Of a stretch of 64,000 nucleotides of DNA, positions 37,557 to 52,626 are shown one piece after another (within the stretch, counting starts at the first letter, position 1; the number at the start of each line of letters is the position of its first letter). The notes beneath the pieces are model-generated. The model was not told the DNA's origin. It worked only from the letters and a program-made list of their open reading frames with translations, and did not search any database. This DNA comes from Rotaria sp. Silwood1 (lineage: Eukaryota > Rotifera > Eurotatoria > Philodinida > Philodinidae). The stretch is from the NCBI GenBank assembly GCA_905250075.1, contig CAJNOP010000490.1:52353-116352 (forward strand), written 5' to 3'. The translations under genes and the position numbers were made by a program.

Positions 37557-40500
37557 TGTGATATTAGTACTAGTTATTTCTTTGGTTGCTGGGCTTAACT
37601 ATTATCGACAGATTAATAACTCTGTAGAATATAAAAGATTGAAAATTGATTGAACTCGAGAAATCGATGGAGAAATTAAGAAGAATTTGTGAAGAATGTG
37701 AAACTCAACTTTCATCTGCTTGAAAATTATGATACATTTGGCGAATCTATTAAGAAACTCCAAGTATTTCTAAGTCTTAGTCATTGGACACTTCTCTAAT
37801 CATATGATATATTTGGATAATCAGTTATATGCAAGTCTAATTCCGAATATTCTTGATAGTATGTGATTTTGAATGAATTTCTACAGATAGAGATGATGTT
37901 AAAACTTTAGATGACATATTAAAACCTTAGTTGAAAAGATATAAGATACGATTTTGTTTGGCATATAGATGGTTATAGTTTCCAAAAAAAAAATTTATAT
38001 AACGATGAGAAATCAAAAGGTTAATTATAGTGATACTTAGAAAATCTACTATCTGAAAGTCCCAGTGATGATAGTATCTTCATTGTATCTGATTTATTTT
38101 CTAGAACATGAATGTACAATGAAATATAGTCATGTAGGATGATAGAAAATTCTACATGTTTTTAGAATATGTTTTGTATTGATTTCTAACTAAAGTTTTA
38201 CTATTACGTAAATTGCTATGAACAGATAAATATTCAAGGTAAATATTAGTTTATAAGATTATTTCGAAGAATAATGGTGAATGTATGAGATGTTCAGCTT
38301 CTAAATAAGACATTCGAGGAAAAAAAACGTATTCCAAAATATTATTTCCAACGTGCGTCTAATAATGTTTAAGAAAATATCATCAAAAAATACAATATTT
38401 ATTAGCTGAAATATTATCTCTATTAAAAATACTGTCATATCTAATACAAAAAAGATGAATAAGTTTCAGATTGAATAATCTTCATCTACTCTTCTTAAAA
38501 TGACCATGACAACTCATGTCAAAACTCGTCATTAATATTGAAACTCTCTAAGAAATACATCTTCATATTAACATTTTTATAGTTTTCATATTTTTATCAA
38601 GATCACTTTATAAATAATAAAACAACAGCTCAGAAACTATCGTATGTATGCAAAAACCTTCTTATTTTTAACAATGTCAAATGAATAATACTCAAATGGC
38701 AAAAAGTATACGATATGAACAATAAGAAACCACTCACTTTTATTAACAGAACAGAAACTTTGTCCATCAGTTGAAGATGTTGCTGGAGACAATGATATAG
38801 AATGATCTATAAGAATATTCATATAAAATAAATAAAATCAAAATGAACACAAGCAAATGAGCTTGTGTAAGAATAACTACAAAATATCGAAAAATTTTCT
38901 TTCTTAGATCTTCAATAGTAATAATAATGAACGTCTACTTCAACATTATGCGCAGAAATCAAATCTGAAGTTTCTATTTTACTTCTAAAAACCTGAGACA
39001 AAAAAAATCTTTTCGATATTATTTTCAACAAATGTATATTGAAAAAGTTACCTTCAGGAGAAAATCGAAATATAAGTCGAATCACTATTTTATTCATGAT
39101 CATCAGATGGAAATAAATAACCATCTTGAGATTTGACACTACAACAAACAGAAATACATTTATTAATACGTTAGGTTCGACCTTTTATACGTTTGAATAC
39201 AAGTTCTAATATAACTTTTATCAGCAATGAATGCGTACATCGTTATTCTATTTTCTATGTATGAATTTGATAAAAAGTAAAAAACGTGCGAGGGGAAAAG
39301 ATGTCTAAATGAAAGATATGGTTGCTATTACAGATTTTTAACAGTGTTGCTGAAAGGTTGAACTGAAGCGATATTTTTTCTTTGGACAGTTTTGTAATCT
39401 ATCAAATATTTGACCATTCTTTGATTATTGAATCATTGCTTAGTAGAAAATCTTGGGACTATTCATAATAGACATTGGTCAAATCTTATTAAAATAAACT
39501 ATTCGAGTAAACAATTTGTTTAACATGACATAAATTTTAAACATAACAAAGTCTCTTAGGACATAAGGGTTATCAAAAGTGAAACTGAATTGAGCGTTCT
39601 AACCCCATAAAAAAACGTAATTTTGCTCTGACCAACGAATCTGGCTGAAAATTTTAGAAGATGTCTGTCTGAAACTAGGAAGCTTGTAGTAAAAATTTCA
39701 GCTTAAAATATTGCGTAATTCGACAGTTATCCTTATATATTAAGGGTCAAAAAGTAGCTGTTCATATCTTTCAAATTTCTTCCTGAAATCTAACGATACA
39801 GATTTCAGGTCGGCGCCAATATGTAGCTAACACTGGCCACTACAACTTACCAAAACCCCAATGTTTTAAATTTTTCTTATTTAATTTTTGGTGTCGGTTG
39901 TTTTTGAGAAGTTTGAAAAAAATAGGCGTATTTTTAAAGCAAAAGATCTAGTTTTCTAAAAAAAATACTAAGCCAAAAATGAAAAATTCGGCTGTTTTTT
40001 ATTGTAAAACAATAATTTTCTCTTCATTTAGATACTTTTCCGAGTATTCTAGAATGTAAAATGACTGTGAAACCTGAGACGCGTGAACCGAGAAAAAAAA
40101 CAGCCAAATGAAGTTGAACTTTGGAAATTGATGTTTTTTCCTTCGCAGAGCTATACAGGACACATCATATGGAACATATACAGGAAGGACACGTGCCATA
40201 AAATGTAAAGGGCGTTCTTCAAGTCACATAGCTTCAAAATTTGAAATTTACCAAACATTTTCTGCTTGCGAATTTTTCAAAAAGTCACTTAAAAACCATG
40301 GAAAAGTCATCAGAACCAAAATTATAATAATTCCGAAAGAGGGAATACATTTAAATTCATCTATGGATAATGAATTTGAAAGTTGAAATAGGAATGTATT
40401 TGAGAATGAAAATGAAGAAAAACAAATATATTATTAAAAAGATCTCATAAGACATATTTTTAAAAACTTCATTGATATATGTAGATATCAAATAACTGTT

Positions 40501-43500
40501 TTCAGAAACAGTATTTTGAAAAATTCCAAATTCTTTATTAAGGACTTCTGATTTATAACTTTTCCGATCTGACAATTCTGAATATCAAAAATATATAGGA
40601 CTAAAGAAAAATATAAAAATCAACGTACCATACAACAATCTTATTATTTGTATCCGTATACCCCAATAACCCAGCATGACGAAACAGTGATTTGATTGTA
40701 TTCAAACGTACACCATTATTTTTTTTTCTATCTCTACCGTAAATATTGTAGTCTTAGTTGGAAGTCTACTACTATTAGTAATTCTTCATACACTCATTAT
40801 CTACAAAGAAACTAAGACATGAGTTCGATTCGATTGAACTTTTGTACAAGAAGCTTATCGATTACAAAAGAATGATAAACGTAAAGATTCTGTAAACAGA
40901 TTTTCGATATATTTACGATTAATATCAATCGAACAGACAAAATCAATACTAAAAAAATGCGTAAAAACCCCACCTTTTAACAGGTCATAATCCATACAAA
41001 AAAAAAGCACTATTATGTACTTTCATTAGTTTTTTTTTAAACACGAAATAGCACTTATAAGTGAACCTTTTCAACTGACCTAATAGTATACTTTTTACCT
41101 AAAGAGTACTATTAAGTACTACTAAATGTGCAAAAAAAAGTACTAAAACTCACAGTGAACAGTCAAAAATCGTAAAAAAGTCAATCTATTTTGCTGTACT
41201 AATATTAAAAGTACTTACGTAATAGTGTTCTTTTATTTTTTTTTACATGGATAAAATAGACAATTTTTTTTTACTATTGTTCACTTTTTTTTAGTGAATT
41301 GTAGTACTTTTCATACTTGCAGTAGTACTTACTATTTTTAGACTTCCAGAAGTAATAAAAAAATACTTTTTAGTCAAAAAGTATGCAAATTTCCTTAAAA
41401 AGAATACATTGGGAGACTTGTTTAACTGATATCCCAGATAAAACTTGTAATAGAAAAATGACATTAAAGTAATCGAAAACTGAAATAATAATAATGATAA
41501 AAAACTGTCAGAAATAATCACAAAAAATACTTGCTTTGTTAGGCATTAAAATGATTAATTTAATGAAGATAAAATGATTCAATGCTTACAAGAAATAATG
41601 TATACAAATCAAACCAATTTTAGTACTTTTTATGATAGTTTTTCACCATTATTTTTATTTCGTTTTGGACTAATTTAATACTATGTTTCCTTGTCAATCT
41701 CTGCCTAGGTATTGTCCATCATTTCCCGAGACACTGTTCAAACCAACAGTCCAAAATAAACAATTTTCTAATATAATTTTTGGTCATTTTTATGATTCAG
41801 TTCTTGCATTGGTATTGTCTTGGGTGTGGATGAAGATAAGAAACAGAAGCACGCCTAGATCCAAAGAGCTGCATTGATTGATACCATTTATAAGCCTGCA
41901 AGAAACTGTAGACTGTTTATAGTAGATATATTAAATTATTTGCTATCTTATCTTGTTTTTTTTTCTACAATCAGTTCGCTGAGCCAAGATTTTGTTTTTG
42001 AACAAATAATTAAATTGAATAGAGAAATTTTTTTTCAATACTTCGTTGTATCAGCCTTACGATTAGTGAGAGATTCAAGATAATTGGCTTGATTGATTAT
42101 CTAGCTAATTTCAATGTTACGTGGGAACTTCTTTCGAGAGAATATTGCTTCTAGATATCACTCATTGACAGATTATCGCAAACGATATTCTTTTACAATT
42201 TGTCATGATATGTAAACAAAAATATTCAACAAACTGTGATACCAAAACAAAGTATTCAATGGATGTTTAAGTCAAGTCATATTCTGAGATATTATTCAAA
42301 GCTGAGCAAGTATGGAGTTTCTCGAGCACGACGAGTACGTAAGAATGATTTTTCTTAATACATTGCAGTAGATAACGATGAAAAACAAAATAAAGTTGAA
42401 AATATTACGAAAGAATATTTAATTAGATAAAATATAATCAAGTATGCATATTTACTTACCAGATGCTCATTTCAATCTTATGTTAGTTGAGGTGAAATTA
42501 ATCTAGTTTTGAGTTAGATCATTTTGTTATCAGGATAATTTTTAATCAAAATTGATTACGATTTTTTTTTTATAAATTTTATAAACGAGTATCTAAATGA
42601 GTCAATCAAACGAAAGTTATCCCATAAAGAACGAGTCTGACGACCATTAAAATTCTTCTCCTTACTTTCATCATATGATATTTATTCTTCTTTAAAAGAA
42701 GGATGTTAGAAATAGAGTTTAACAGTTAGTATGATAAATGTGCAGCCATGAAAAAATGAGTCATACATAAAAATGATGTTTTGGGTACTCTCATTAACTT
42801 ATTCAAATCACATCCTGAGCTAATTCGGCAAATCAGATATATGAGCGAATATCAATAGCTATCATTTATAGCTTTTTTAATAGTTTATGTATAAATAATA
42901 TTTACTGAGAAATCAAGATCATGAACTCAGGAATGCATTTTTCTTTTCAGAATTCGGTTTTTCTAAATGTTTTTCCTATTCAATATTCTTCCTTTCGACC
43001 GATGTCTTTTCGATATCTTTTCATTCGGCATGTCTTAGTCCATTTATATTATAAACTGTGGAGAGAAACGGAAACAAAACTGCAACCAATATCAATAATA
43101 TTAGCCCATATTATTTGGAAAATTGAAAAACAATAAACGTCATCAGAAAATACTTCACAAAAATAGTTGCACTTTGAGTTTCGGTCTCTTGAACATTCAT
43201 TTATATTTAGATTTAAATGCTTATTTTATATAGGGTACTAACAGAGATTCATATGTAATACATGTCTTTTTATTATCTTAGCTGGTTTGAAACAGAGTAT
43301 GTGTATATGGAACTAAAAAATTCGACATACACAAAAACAATTATGAAAATAACTTTGAAGTAAACTTCTTTAAAATCTTGAGCAGGTGTTGTTGAATATC
43401 AATGTTTTGATAAAAACAATGTAACTGAGAAATCTTTAAGACATACAGAAGTGAAATTTATCCAAAATATTCTATTTTGTTTTATTTGTAACTCTTTCCA

Positions 43501-44412
43501 AAACAAGAATGTTACATTTCTATACATATGAACTGTTTAATTATGATTTTTCAAAACTTTTCTTTATTCTTTGCTTGGTTAAAATGATTTTCAATTTGAT
43601 TGCAATCAAATTATAAAAAGCAATTCTATCAATAGAGCAAATTGATGGAAATATCATTAAACAAAATAAAGAAGCTTGGATCCCTACTTGCACTGTCATA
43701 TCAATTTAAATAAATTATCAATTAATTAACAATCGATACAACTATCAATAATTGAAAGATTCCGATTGTGCTACTTTTTCTATACTCTAGTTTATTGAGT
43801 ATTTTAACTAAAATCTATCTTAAATCTAGCGTATTAATGCATATTTACTTAGAAATTCTTGATCACTTGTAGTTATTGGTTAGTTTTTGTATACTAAGGC
43901 TATTAATAGATACTTGAATGTACTAGAAGATTCTTCTTGAATATGAGAAACCTAGTGTATAAGAGAAAGAATCTTGATTTCAATGAGCTGTTTTTCTTTG
44001 CTATTGAACGGAAGTGTAACAAGTTTCGTGTCTTTTCACATTTGATTTGTTTTATTTTAGATAGAAAAAAAAATATATTGATTTATTATGAAAGATTATG
44101 ATATTCAAGAAGAAAAATAAATGATAACAACAGCAACAATATTTTCTCCAATACTGAGTAAATACAGGGATGCTTTTTGACAAGAAATCTTTATTTAATC
44201 ATTTCTTGCATTTTGTTGAGTCTAAGTCACGTGACATATGAATTTAAAAAAGAAAGAACACATCAATAATTTTCATACGAAAAATAAAAGTCATCGCGAA
44301 GTATACGTTAATAGTTGAAATTAGTTTCGCGAAAATCTTATATTAAAATAAAAATGAAGAAAACAAATGTTTTTTTCAGGTCCGAATAAGTTCTTCCTCA
44401 AAATGCCATAAT
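37557..44412. other. 6.9-kb gene-poor stretch
   Basis: Only short frames without recognisable domains. Frames near 38637-39139 have splice-like edges but contain stops, so they may be a gene relic. An AGTACT-rich inverted repeat lies at about 41085-41345. Confidence 0.4.
41085..41345. repeat. AT-rich inverted repeat with AGTACT motifs
   Basis: The left half (gtactattaagtactac, aaaaaaaagtactaaaactcac, agtgaaca) is matched imperfectly by the complement of the right half (gtgaattgtagtacttttca, gcagtagtacttactatt). A diverged foldback element is the likeliest reading. Confidence 0.5.
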
Positions 44413-45611
44413 TTATGCATCATGAGGCACAGGTTGATAAAAACCACGATTATCAGAATAGCACACTTGAAATCTGATGATCCCAACGATTATGATCAAA
44501 GCCAAGACAATGATACCACAGATAATGCCAAATGTAGCTGCGAATCCGAGACCTATTTTGTCTTTTCTTGGTTCTTGGACTAGATTGAATAGAAACAATA
44601 CTCAAATTATTTGAAAATATCATGTAACAATAGTCTACTTTGTGTATTGACACACTGCGTAGTAGAGATTTCTTTGGATGCAGTGTTCAAAGATATGTAT
44701 GTTGATGATATTGTTACTGTAGTTGTCGTAGATATGTATGCTGATGATGTTGATCGCGTTGTGGACGTGGATGTGGTAGATGTGGTTGTAGGTTCAGGAG
44801 TCATTGATTTACATGATCTGCTGTTTACATTACAATAACCGAATGTGTTGCAGACACAAAACTCATCTATGGGAAAGGGAGTAATGCCTCCAAAGAACAC
44901 AAAAGTTTCCGTGATATTAATGCTACCAGTGCTACCGTGGATACGTGCTTCACGGTATTGTGCGATCAAAAATCGTTGATAATTATCGGGAACCAGCGCC
45001 TCTTGAATGACCGCACCGTCTCTTATAATAATACTGCAAAGTACACTGTTGCTCCTAATGTAATTTAGACAGTTTGAAGTATTAATTAACGGATGTTCCG
45101 TACATAACTTGGGTAATCGCAATACATTTTCTAGACCAGAACAAGTGACAGGATTCGACAGATCTTTTAGAACAGTTGTCAATGGTTGAAGTGAAGAAGT
45201 ATTACGGTTTGAATGTATGCAACTACCCAAATCAATATTGCAAAGATTTTGCGCACAAATACAGATAGTCATATTTTGAAAAGTTTCATACGGTAATGGA
45301 GGACATGTACCAACACCAATATCAGATGTTGCTGAAAGTCCGTGACAACGTTTGACGAATTGTCGAAATGTATTAGTATACCAAATACCATCACGTATTG
45401 TGTAATCCATAGGTGGAGTCCACATGTCACTACCAGTATATACGCGAAAAACACATAGTTGATAATCATTATTTATTATGGGAGTGCCGCTTGAATAACA
45501 TTTAATGTTACGCGGTACTGTAATATCTTGTGGAGGTATGAGAATAATCGATTGAACAGATATTGGCAATATAACGAACACAAAGATGATTGTTTGAAAA
45601 CAATGGTTCAT
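44413..45611 (-). CDS. Secreted-type Cys-rich single-pass membrane protein
   Basis: Two exons, 45611-44639 and 44579-44413, encode 379 residues. The start is placed at MNHCFQ because a signal peptide follows directly (TIIFVFVILPISVQS) and a splice acceptor (TTTTTTCAG) lies 11 bp upstream. The ectodomain has about 16 Cys in CICAQNLCN and CVCNTFGYCNVNSRSC patterns, hinting at a duplicated Cys-rich module. A Thr/Ser mucin-like stalk (about 290-335) precedes one TM helix (ATFGIICGIIVLALIIIVGII) and a short tail. Expected on the cell surface. The family is not recognised. Confidence 0.75.
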
Positions 45612-46739
45612 GTTCCACAAAACTGAAAAAACATTTTTATGTTGTAATACAAACATCTGATGTATATTTACAAACAAACCTCGCATAGCTGCAAATATTT
45701 CCAGAAGCATTTACCATGTGCAATCAATCTGTTGAAACAAAACACTTTATGATTCTGTTTTTTTAAGGTAGGAGACTGTGCATTTTAAATTGAAAGCTAC
45801 TACTTATTTTTCTCTTCATAGCAACATACAAATAGAACAATGCAGAATACTTTCAGAAAAGTATTATTCAAAAGAGAAGAGCAGGACATGATTGATTGTT
45901 CTGCAGAAAAACACTTTCTTACTTCAACAAATAATTTCAATGTCGATGAAGAGAAGACTCACATCTACATTCATCCACTCACTCTCAAACAGGGTGTTTT
46001 TGGTTGCATGTCGCAATTTTAGACTTCTTGTCGGTCTTTTTTTATCAATCCAATGGCATATTCGAATCGAGTGTCAAAAATTACTTTTAACCATTACAGT
46101 CATATTTGAGATCTTCTCAGAGGCTATCTATGCAATAGGAGACTAAAAAACTTGGTATGATTCCGAAGACCAGACATAAGTGAATATCATCTTGTACTTC
46201 AACACCAGATTTCTGAGCTAGAGCAGAAGATCAGAAATAGTAAGGATAACAAACCTAATAGATCATGAATCATTATTAGTTGACATTACACAATAAACTA
46301 GTTCTTGAATACAGAAGCATCAAAACACATAACTAAGTAAAAGACTGCAAAATTCAAAAATAATAATGTTTATTTCATATAAAAAGGTAAATATATGTTG
46401 TTTTACATATTTTTATTTCTTTTATGGTGAATAAATTTCAACATGTCATAAACAAGGCATCTGACATTTTTTATTCATTTGATCAATTAAATTATTGTTT
46501 TGACAAATTAATTCACATTAGATGTATCTAATAAAGAGACATTTTCATAGAGAAATATTTCTCTCTCATTTTTTTTTCTTTGATGATACAGTGTTTGATG
46601 ACAAAAACGTTTCAAACGGATTTTAGGCAACAATAACATCATTAGTGTACTGACTATGATATAGAGAACTATATAGTCTTGACTTATACAACACCTTATA
46701 CATTAAATTGGTATAAAAATGAAATCAAATGCCACTAGA
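45612..46739. other. Intergenic spacer
   Basis: Short frames only. Nothing recognised between the Cys-rich protein gene and the small gene at 46740. Confidence 0.4.
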
Positions 46740-47050
46740 TTACTGATTAGGGTGTGGGTGAGGATGTGAATTGTGCTTTTGTTGAGTACACACCCACACC
46801 CATTTCTGTGTAAATTGTAGAGCTTTTCGTGCTGAATCTCCTGCTGTTTTTTGTTCTTTTATACAACGTATTAAATGATTGAAAATTGAGGCGTACAACT
46901 CGGTCATTTTATCTGCCTCACTCGTTCTTTGAGTGACCTGTAAAATTGATTGAAATCAACGTTTATCAGAAAAATAAAGTCAATGAACAATGAAATATTG
47001 CACTCACTAACTATTAAGTGCAGTTCTTCACAAGTTTCTTTACACATCAT
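46740..47050 (-). CDS. Small two-exon gene running into a telomere-like repeat
   Basis: Exons 47050-47012 and 46937-46740 with a 74-bp GT..AG intron encode 78 residues. The helical, charged part CKETCEELHLIVTQRTSEAD and then MTELYASIFNHLIRCIKEQK looks like real coding sequence. After FTQKW the frame passes through the telomere-like pair at 46750-46801 and ends in VWVCTQQ and HPHPHPNQ. The original C terminus therefore seems lost. The family is not recognised, so it may be a gene remnant. Confidence 0.45.
46750..46801. repeat. Telomere-like inverted pair 2
   Basis: GGGTGTGGGTG at 46750-46760 faces CACCCACACCC at 46791-46801 across a 30-bp loop. Confidence 0.85.
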
Positions 47051-49494
47051 AACTTATTGACTTGACGGATCAAAAACTTGAACCCTTTAACATGGGTTTA
47101 TTGTTGTATAAACTGCTTTTAATGCATTTTTATACATCAATTAGGATCAACTAAAGATATATCGTTTAAACTCGTTTACTGTTATTGTTTTTCTGGTAAC
47201 AACGTGTATTAACTTGGATAAAACGAATGCTTTTCACAAAGCTATCTATTTCTCCTATCCTGTTAGTGATAGCGCTAACCATTAGCATCAAACTTCTTTA
47301 TTTCGTTGTTATTACAAGACAAAGAGCAGCACTCATAACTATTCAGTATCAGTGATTCGTATCGTTCCTTATTCAATCGATACATATCATTCAATTTATT
47401 TCCAAGCATATAAGTTTATAAACAAGAGTCTTAATGAAATATTCTATAATACATGCAGGGATCCGCTTTTCTATTTCTTCGATTCATTGCCTAAATTTAT
47501 TTTTCAAAATGCAAAATACTGTTTTGATTACAAAATCACTGTAGGTTCATATGTTTTCTTTCTTAGTTAGATTTCTATTCTTGTCGAAATAATTATATAT
47601 CATTTTAACAATAAAAGTATCTGCCGATTAAAATTTAATTCAAATTATTCGAAGAAAAAAAATAATATTTATAACAAACTTTAATATGAAACTGTTAAAT
47701 CTACATAAAAAATTCGCTATAAAAAGACATTAGACCTAAGAATATAACTTATTTTTATTATATGGAAGATACAATGACACAAAAGAAAATTTGCCAGAAA
47801 GCTATCACTCGATTATTTACACTTACATGATCACGAACCTTTTCTCTGAAAAGAAACGAAACTACACTACTGTTATATACTCTTTAACATCCAACTTTCT
47901 TTGAATCGACGTTACCTGGTATTTCTTATTTATTAGTGAATACTGTATTTTAATATTTCTTGTAATATTAAGGTATATGGATTATATCTATTCTTTCCTA
48001 GTTTGAATTATTGTACACAGTCAAAAGTGTCTGAAATTACGAATCATAACATGTTTTGAGTAAAAACGTGTGAAAACGTGACTTTCCCGATTATTTTTGA
48101 CTGTGTAAAACGTGTTGGAAAGAAGGAAAAAAGAACTGGTTTAACGTGCCAATTTCATGTTTCTGACTGCATAGGTTCTTTATCGATGTAGACATCAAAA
48201 ACTGTTATTCTCTATCGCGGTAATCTCAAGAAGTGAAAACCAGACTATGCTCGTTTAAATACGAAAATAGAATCTCACGAGTAAATCAATAGAATTCATT
48301 TTCTTCTCTTTAATATGACATTCCATTTTCTTATGGAAAGTCACTCAAAAAAGAAATTGTTTTTGGAATCTTCGCGTATCTTTCAAGTTCCGAGATTATT
48401 ATTAAACGAAAGCAGTTATAAAATTTAATTGTCTCTGCCTTTGCTTTTAAAAAAGACAGCCGTGGACACAGTTGATTAGAGATAATGACTTTTATAAATA
48501 ATTGAACGATCAATCGAAAGGATTTTTCAGCAAAATATCGATATATATACGTTCATAGAGTTCCTGCAATGAAGAAAATTATCATAACTACTTTTTCATT
48601 TAGACCCTAACTGTGATCAACTGATCGATCATCCAGTCAAGAAATGTTGTTGCCAATATTTGTGTCTAATGAAAGTTATTCAGTGTTATCGTTTGCTTCT
48701 ATATTTATATGAACAGTTTCATTTTTGTCTACTTCCCGATAATTCTTTGCATTCGTAATATGATTCATCTGTTCTTTCGACAAAAGATCATCGTTAATAA
48801 ACTACCAACATCCATGTATGGATGTGTATGCTTGTTTTTCTGGCTATCTCACCTGATAGTCGTCATACTCCATACTATCACTAATAGACATTCAGTTTGG
48901 AAATCGATGACCAATGGTTTTATAGCTATGAATATAAGAACAATTAATGAAATTCATATTGACAAAATGAATTACTACAGTAAATAAAACAATATTCCAA
49001 TAACACAAATATAAGAAATAGATCACATTGATATTTAAAAAAACAAATTCAGAGTTGTCGTTTTTTTTTAAGATAGAAGTTATTGTAGTGGGTCTGGAGA
49101 CTGTATATGACTCTAGCCTTAATACGTGATAAATATCTTTTACGACAGAAAAAAAAGAAAAATGAAAAAGAAATTAAAACTGATAAAAACTAAAATTTCA
49201 CCTCGAATATGAGACTAAAGTAATATAATATTGTATCGATAATCATTCATGGTTACGCTTGATTGCAAGTCTTTTCATACGCATACTTTCAAATATGTAC
49301 ATGCTTGTATTTTTGAATCCCAAGGTATAAGAAGAAGAGAAAGAGTGACGAAAAACTTGTGTCAAGTCATTAATGACTGTAGTCAAATGAAAAGAAACAT
49401 TGCTTTGCAAGTCATTCAACGTAATAAATAGTTTTCGCTTCAAAAGTTATTCATACTATTGCCTATATTTTTTTATTTTAGTAGCATTATTAAA
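47051..49494. other. 2.4-kb spacer upstream of the P450
   Basis: AT-rich, with no recognisable gene or repeat. The pyrimidine tract ending in AG at 49480-49481, 13 bp before the P450 ATG, is a possible trans- or cis-splice acceptor. Confidence 0.4.
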
Positions 49495-52400
49495 ATGTTT
49501 GCAATTCTAACCGTCATCATTTCCTTTCTTTGTTTATTGATTCTCATCATATATTACATAGTACCTATCTTACTGCGACATAAACGATTACAAAAAGACT
49601 ATAAAAACATTTCATTTCTTCCCCTTTCACCGATTCCACTTATTGGAAATATACCTCAATTCGATAAACAACATCACGTTTTCTTCCAATTACTTTGTCG
49701 ATTGGCAAAACAATCTCAAGACGAAGGCAAAGGTCTTTTCTGTATATGGCTTGGAATAACACCGAGGATATTTTTATGTTCAGGTCAAGGACTTGAAGTA
49801 TGTATACCAAATTATTTCTATTTTGAAAATACTTTCTTGATCATATTTTTAGTCATTTATTAATAATAGTAAACAACTTGTCAAATCTTTTCATTACACT
49901 TTTCTTGAACCTTGGCTTCAAACTGGTTTACTCACTAGGTGATAAATAATTGATCAAATATTCTCAGTTTTCTCACATGATCTAATTTTTAAAATAGCAA
50001 CAATGATAAATGGCGTAGTCGTCGTCGTTTAATCACACCATCATTTCATGATACTGAATTATTGCATAATTTTATGAGTATATTCAATGAACAAGCATGT
50101 ATTCTTGTTCGTCGATTTGATGAATATCCAAAACAAGAAAATAAAACACATGATCTATATCCATATATATCTGCTTGTACACTTGATATTATTGCTGGTA
50201 AGTTGAAATTTTTTTTTTCAAGTAGTTAAATGATAATTTTGTTGAATATTTGACTGATTTCAGAAGCTGCAATGGGTACAAATCCAAACGCTCAATTAAA
50301 TAATAATAATAATAATGAGTTTGTAGAGGCAACGACTGGGTAAACTAAGGTTGAATTGGTTTTGAAATTAGGTTGCTTGTTTGTTTTTTTTCAGAATCAC
50401 TAGTATAGTAGCTACACGTGCACGGTGCCCATGGCTTTGGCCTACATGCATCTTCGATCGACTACCAATAGGAAAGAAGCAAAAAAGGCTACTCGAAGTT
50501 CTTCATGGATTTTCTCGAAAGGTATGTTATTCAATTTCATGGATCACTTTAATTAAATTTTGTTGTTCGATCAAGGTGATTAAAGAACGTCTTGTTACAT
50601 GGAACTCTGATGATGATGATGCAGCAAATAAGAATGGAGAGAAGAAACAAAGACGTCGTCTTGTATTTCTCGATAGTCTTATTGCTCAAATGCATCATGA
50701 ACAACTTTCATTCAACGATATTCAAGAAGAAGTAGATACATTTATGTTCGAAGGTCATGATACAACTGCAACTGCAATAAATTATTGTTGCTATTTAGTT
50801 GGATGTCATCAAGATGTTCAAGAAAAAATTCATGCTGAAATAGATACGATATTTGGTGGTAGCTATCTTTAGCAAGTTTATTTTTGAAATTGTTTGATTA
50901 TATGTTTAAAGATGATAAAGAAAGAGCATGTACCATGGAAGATATACAACAAATGACTTATCTTGATTGTGTAATCAAAGTAAGCAATCATAATTGTGAA
51001 ACTAATGTTCACACCAATATAAAAAGAGAAGTAGATGTAAGCTCAATAACTCGACAAGAGTAATAGCTAGCGACCTGCAGGCTTCAATGATCGATGAAGG
51101 AGATTTTGAAACATTTTTTTTGTCTAATACTATATCACATATCTTCTTCTTTTCTCTTATTGTTAGTCATGCACCATGGATTTTGCCTTTCCTTCTATAT
51201 GTGTTGGAATTTTTTATTTCATTTTATTCTTCTTTCTTTCGTGTTGTTCTAGGGATGTTTCTGTCGTTTGTTCATCGTTAGTGAGATTTCGCATTGGGAA
51301 TTTTCCAACACATATTATCAAAATTTCCTTGAAGTGGGAAAGGTTTTTCTTATAGTTTTGTGGATGTTTGCGAAGATAATGAATTTTTTTAAATAGTTTT
51401 GTCTTATATGGTATCAGATAAAAAGACGTCCCACAGACTCTTGTGTCGATAGTTGAAATCCACAGATTGCTAGCTATTGTCGTTGTCGAGTTATTAAGCT
51501 TACACTCAACCCTTTTCAATGTGGATGCGGATATAAGTCGTATCAAACTAGGACATTAATAAATACTTGTTTCTTGAATAGGAATCGCTACGCCTTCTTC
51601 CATCTGTTGCACATATCTCTCGAGAAGCACAAGAAGATTTTGTCTATCGTAAGTATAGAAATCTTTGCAAAGATTCATTTATTTGAAAAATCATATGTAT
51701 TCATAGTGAGAAAAATAAATTCCAAATGTATTAACAATATATAATTAGTTTGGATGAAATAAATAATTATAGCTTATATAATTTAATTGTTCCATATTTT
51801 CTAGTGTAACAAAAAGAAAACAAAATAAATAGTGTATGACGAGAAAACGTTTGCAACTAATAGATCGCTTACTAATTAAGACCTTTTAAATTATTGGTTA
51901 TCGACCATAATGATTCTGAACATGAACATAAGAAATTCCCTTCGGTTTCTATAGGCTGGTTTTCAAGAAAAGTGGTTTTCTAGACTAAGAAGTATTTTAA
52001 TACTACTATTTTAACCTGAAGATTTTTACAATAAAATCATGTTATGTATCTGTTGTAACAGGTATAAACCTGATAAATTTATAATATTTGTAAGCTAATA
52101 AATTCAGAGATGTTGTGTTTCGTCACAATATTATAATAAACTGTATGATGAAAGAGAAGATACTTACATATAAAGTGATGCATGGCACAGGTTTAATTGT
52201 ATTTTCTTTTAGGTGATCAAACAATTCGCAAAGGTACCAATGTCGTCATTTTCATATATGGTATACATCATGATGAAAATGTCTTTCCTAATCCAGAAAA
52301 ATTCGATCCAGAAAGATTTTCTAATCAGAATCTTATTTCAGCTGAAATTTCATCTTTTGCATATATTCCATTCTCTGCTGGGTCGCGTAATTGTGTTGGT

Positions 52401-52626
52401 ACGTGAAAATTTTCTCAATTGACTGTTATTTCAAACGATAATTAAATAATTTTCTTTTACTAAAACAGGTCAACGTTTTGCTGGACTTGAAGAAAGAGTT
52501 GTATTATCAACATTATTTCGTCATTTTTCTTTTCATTCAACTCAAACTATCGACGAACTACATATAGCTACTGAAGGTATTCTTCGCCCAGGAGTGTCAC
52601 TTCAGATGACTGTTAAGCGTCGATAA
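49495..52626 (+). CDS. Cytochrome P450, CYP4-like
   Basis: Ten exons, 49495-49797, 49853-49938, 49998-50197, 50264-50339, 50395-50521, 50576-50855, 50912-50979, 51582-51648, 52213-52398 and 52469-52626, encode 516 residues with consistent phases. An N-terminal membrane anchor (residues 1-25) and the Pro hinge LPLSPIPLIGN precede the catalytic core. Landmarks are the I-helix FEGHDTTAT (322-330), the K-helix ESLR (381-384), DPERF, and the heme loop FSAGSRNCVGQRFA with Cys463. It is an ER-bound monooxygenase that needs P450 reductase. FxGHDTT is typical of the CYP4 clan (fatty-acid or xenobiotic hydroxylation), but the substrate is not predictable. All key residues are intact, so it is probably functional. 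Confidence 0.93.
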
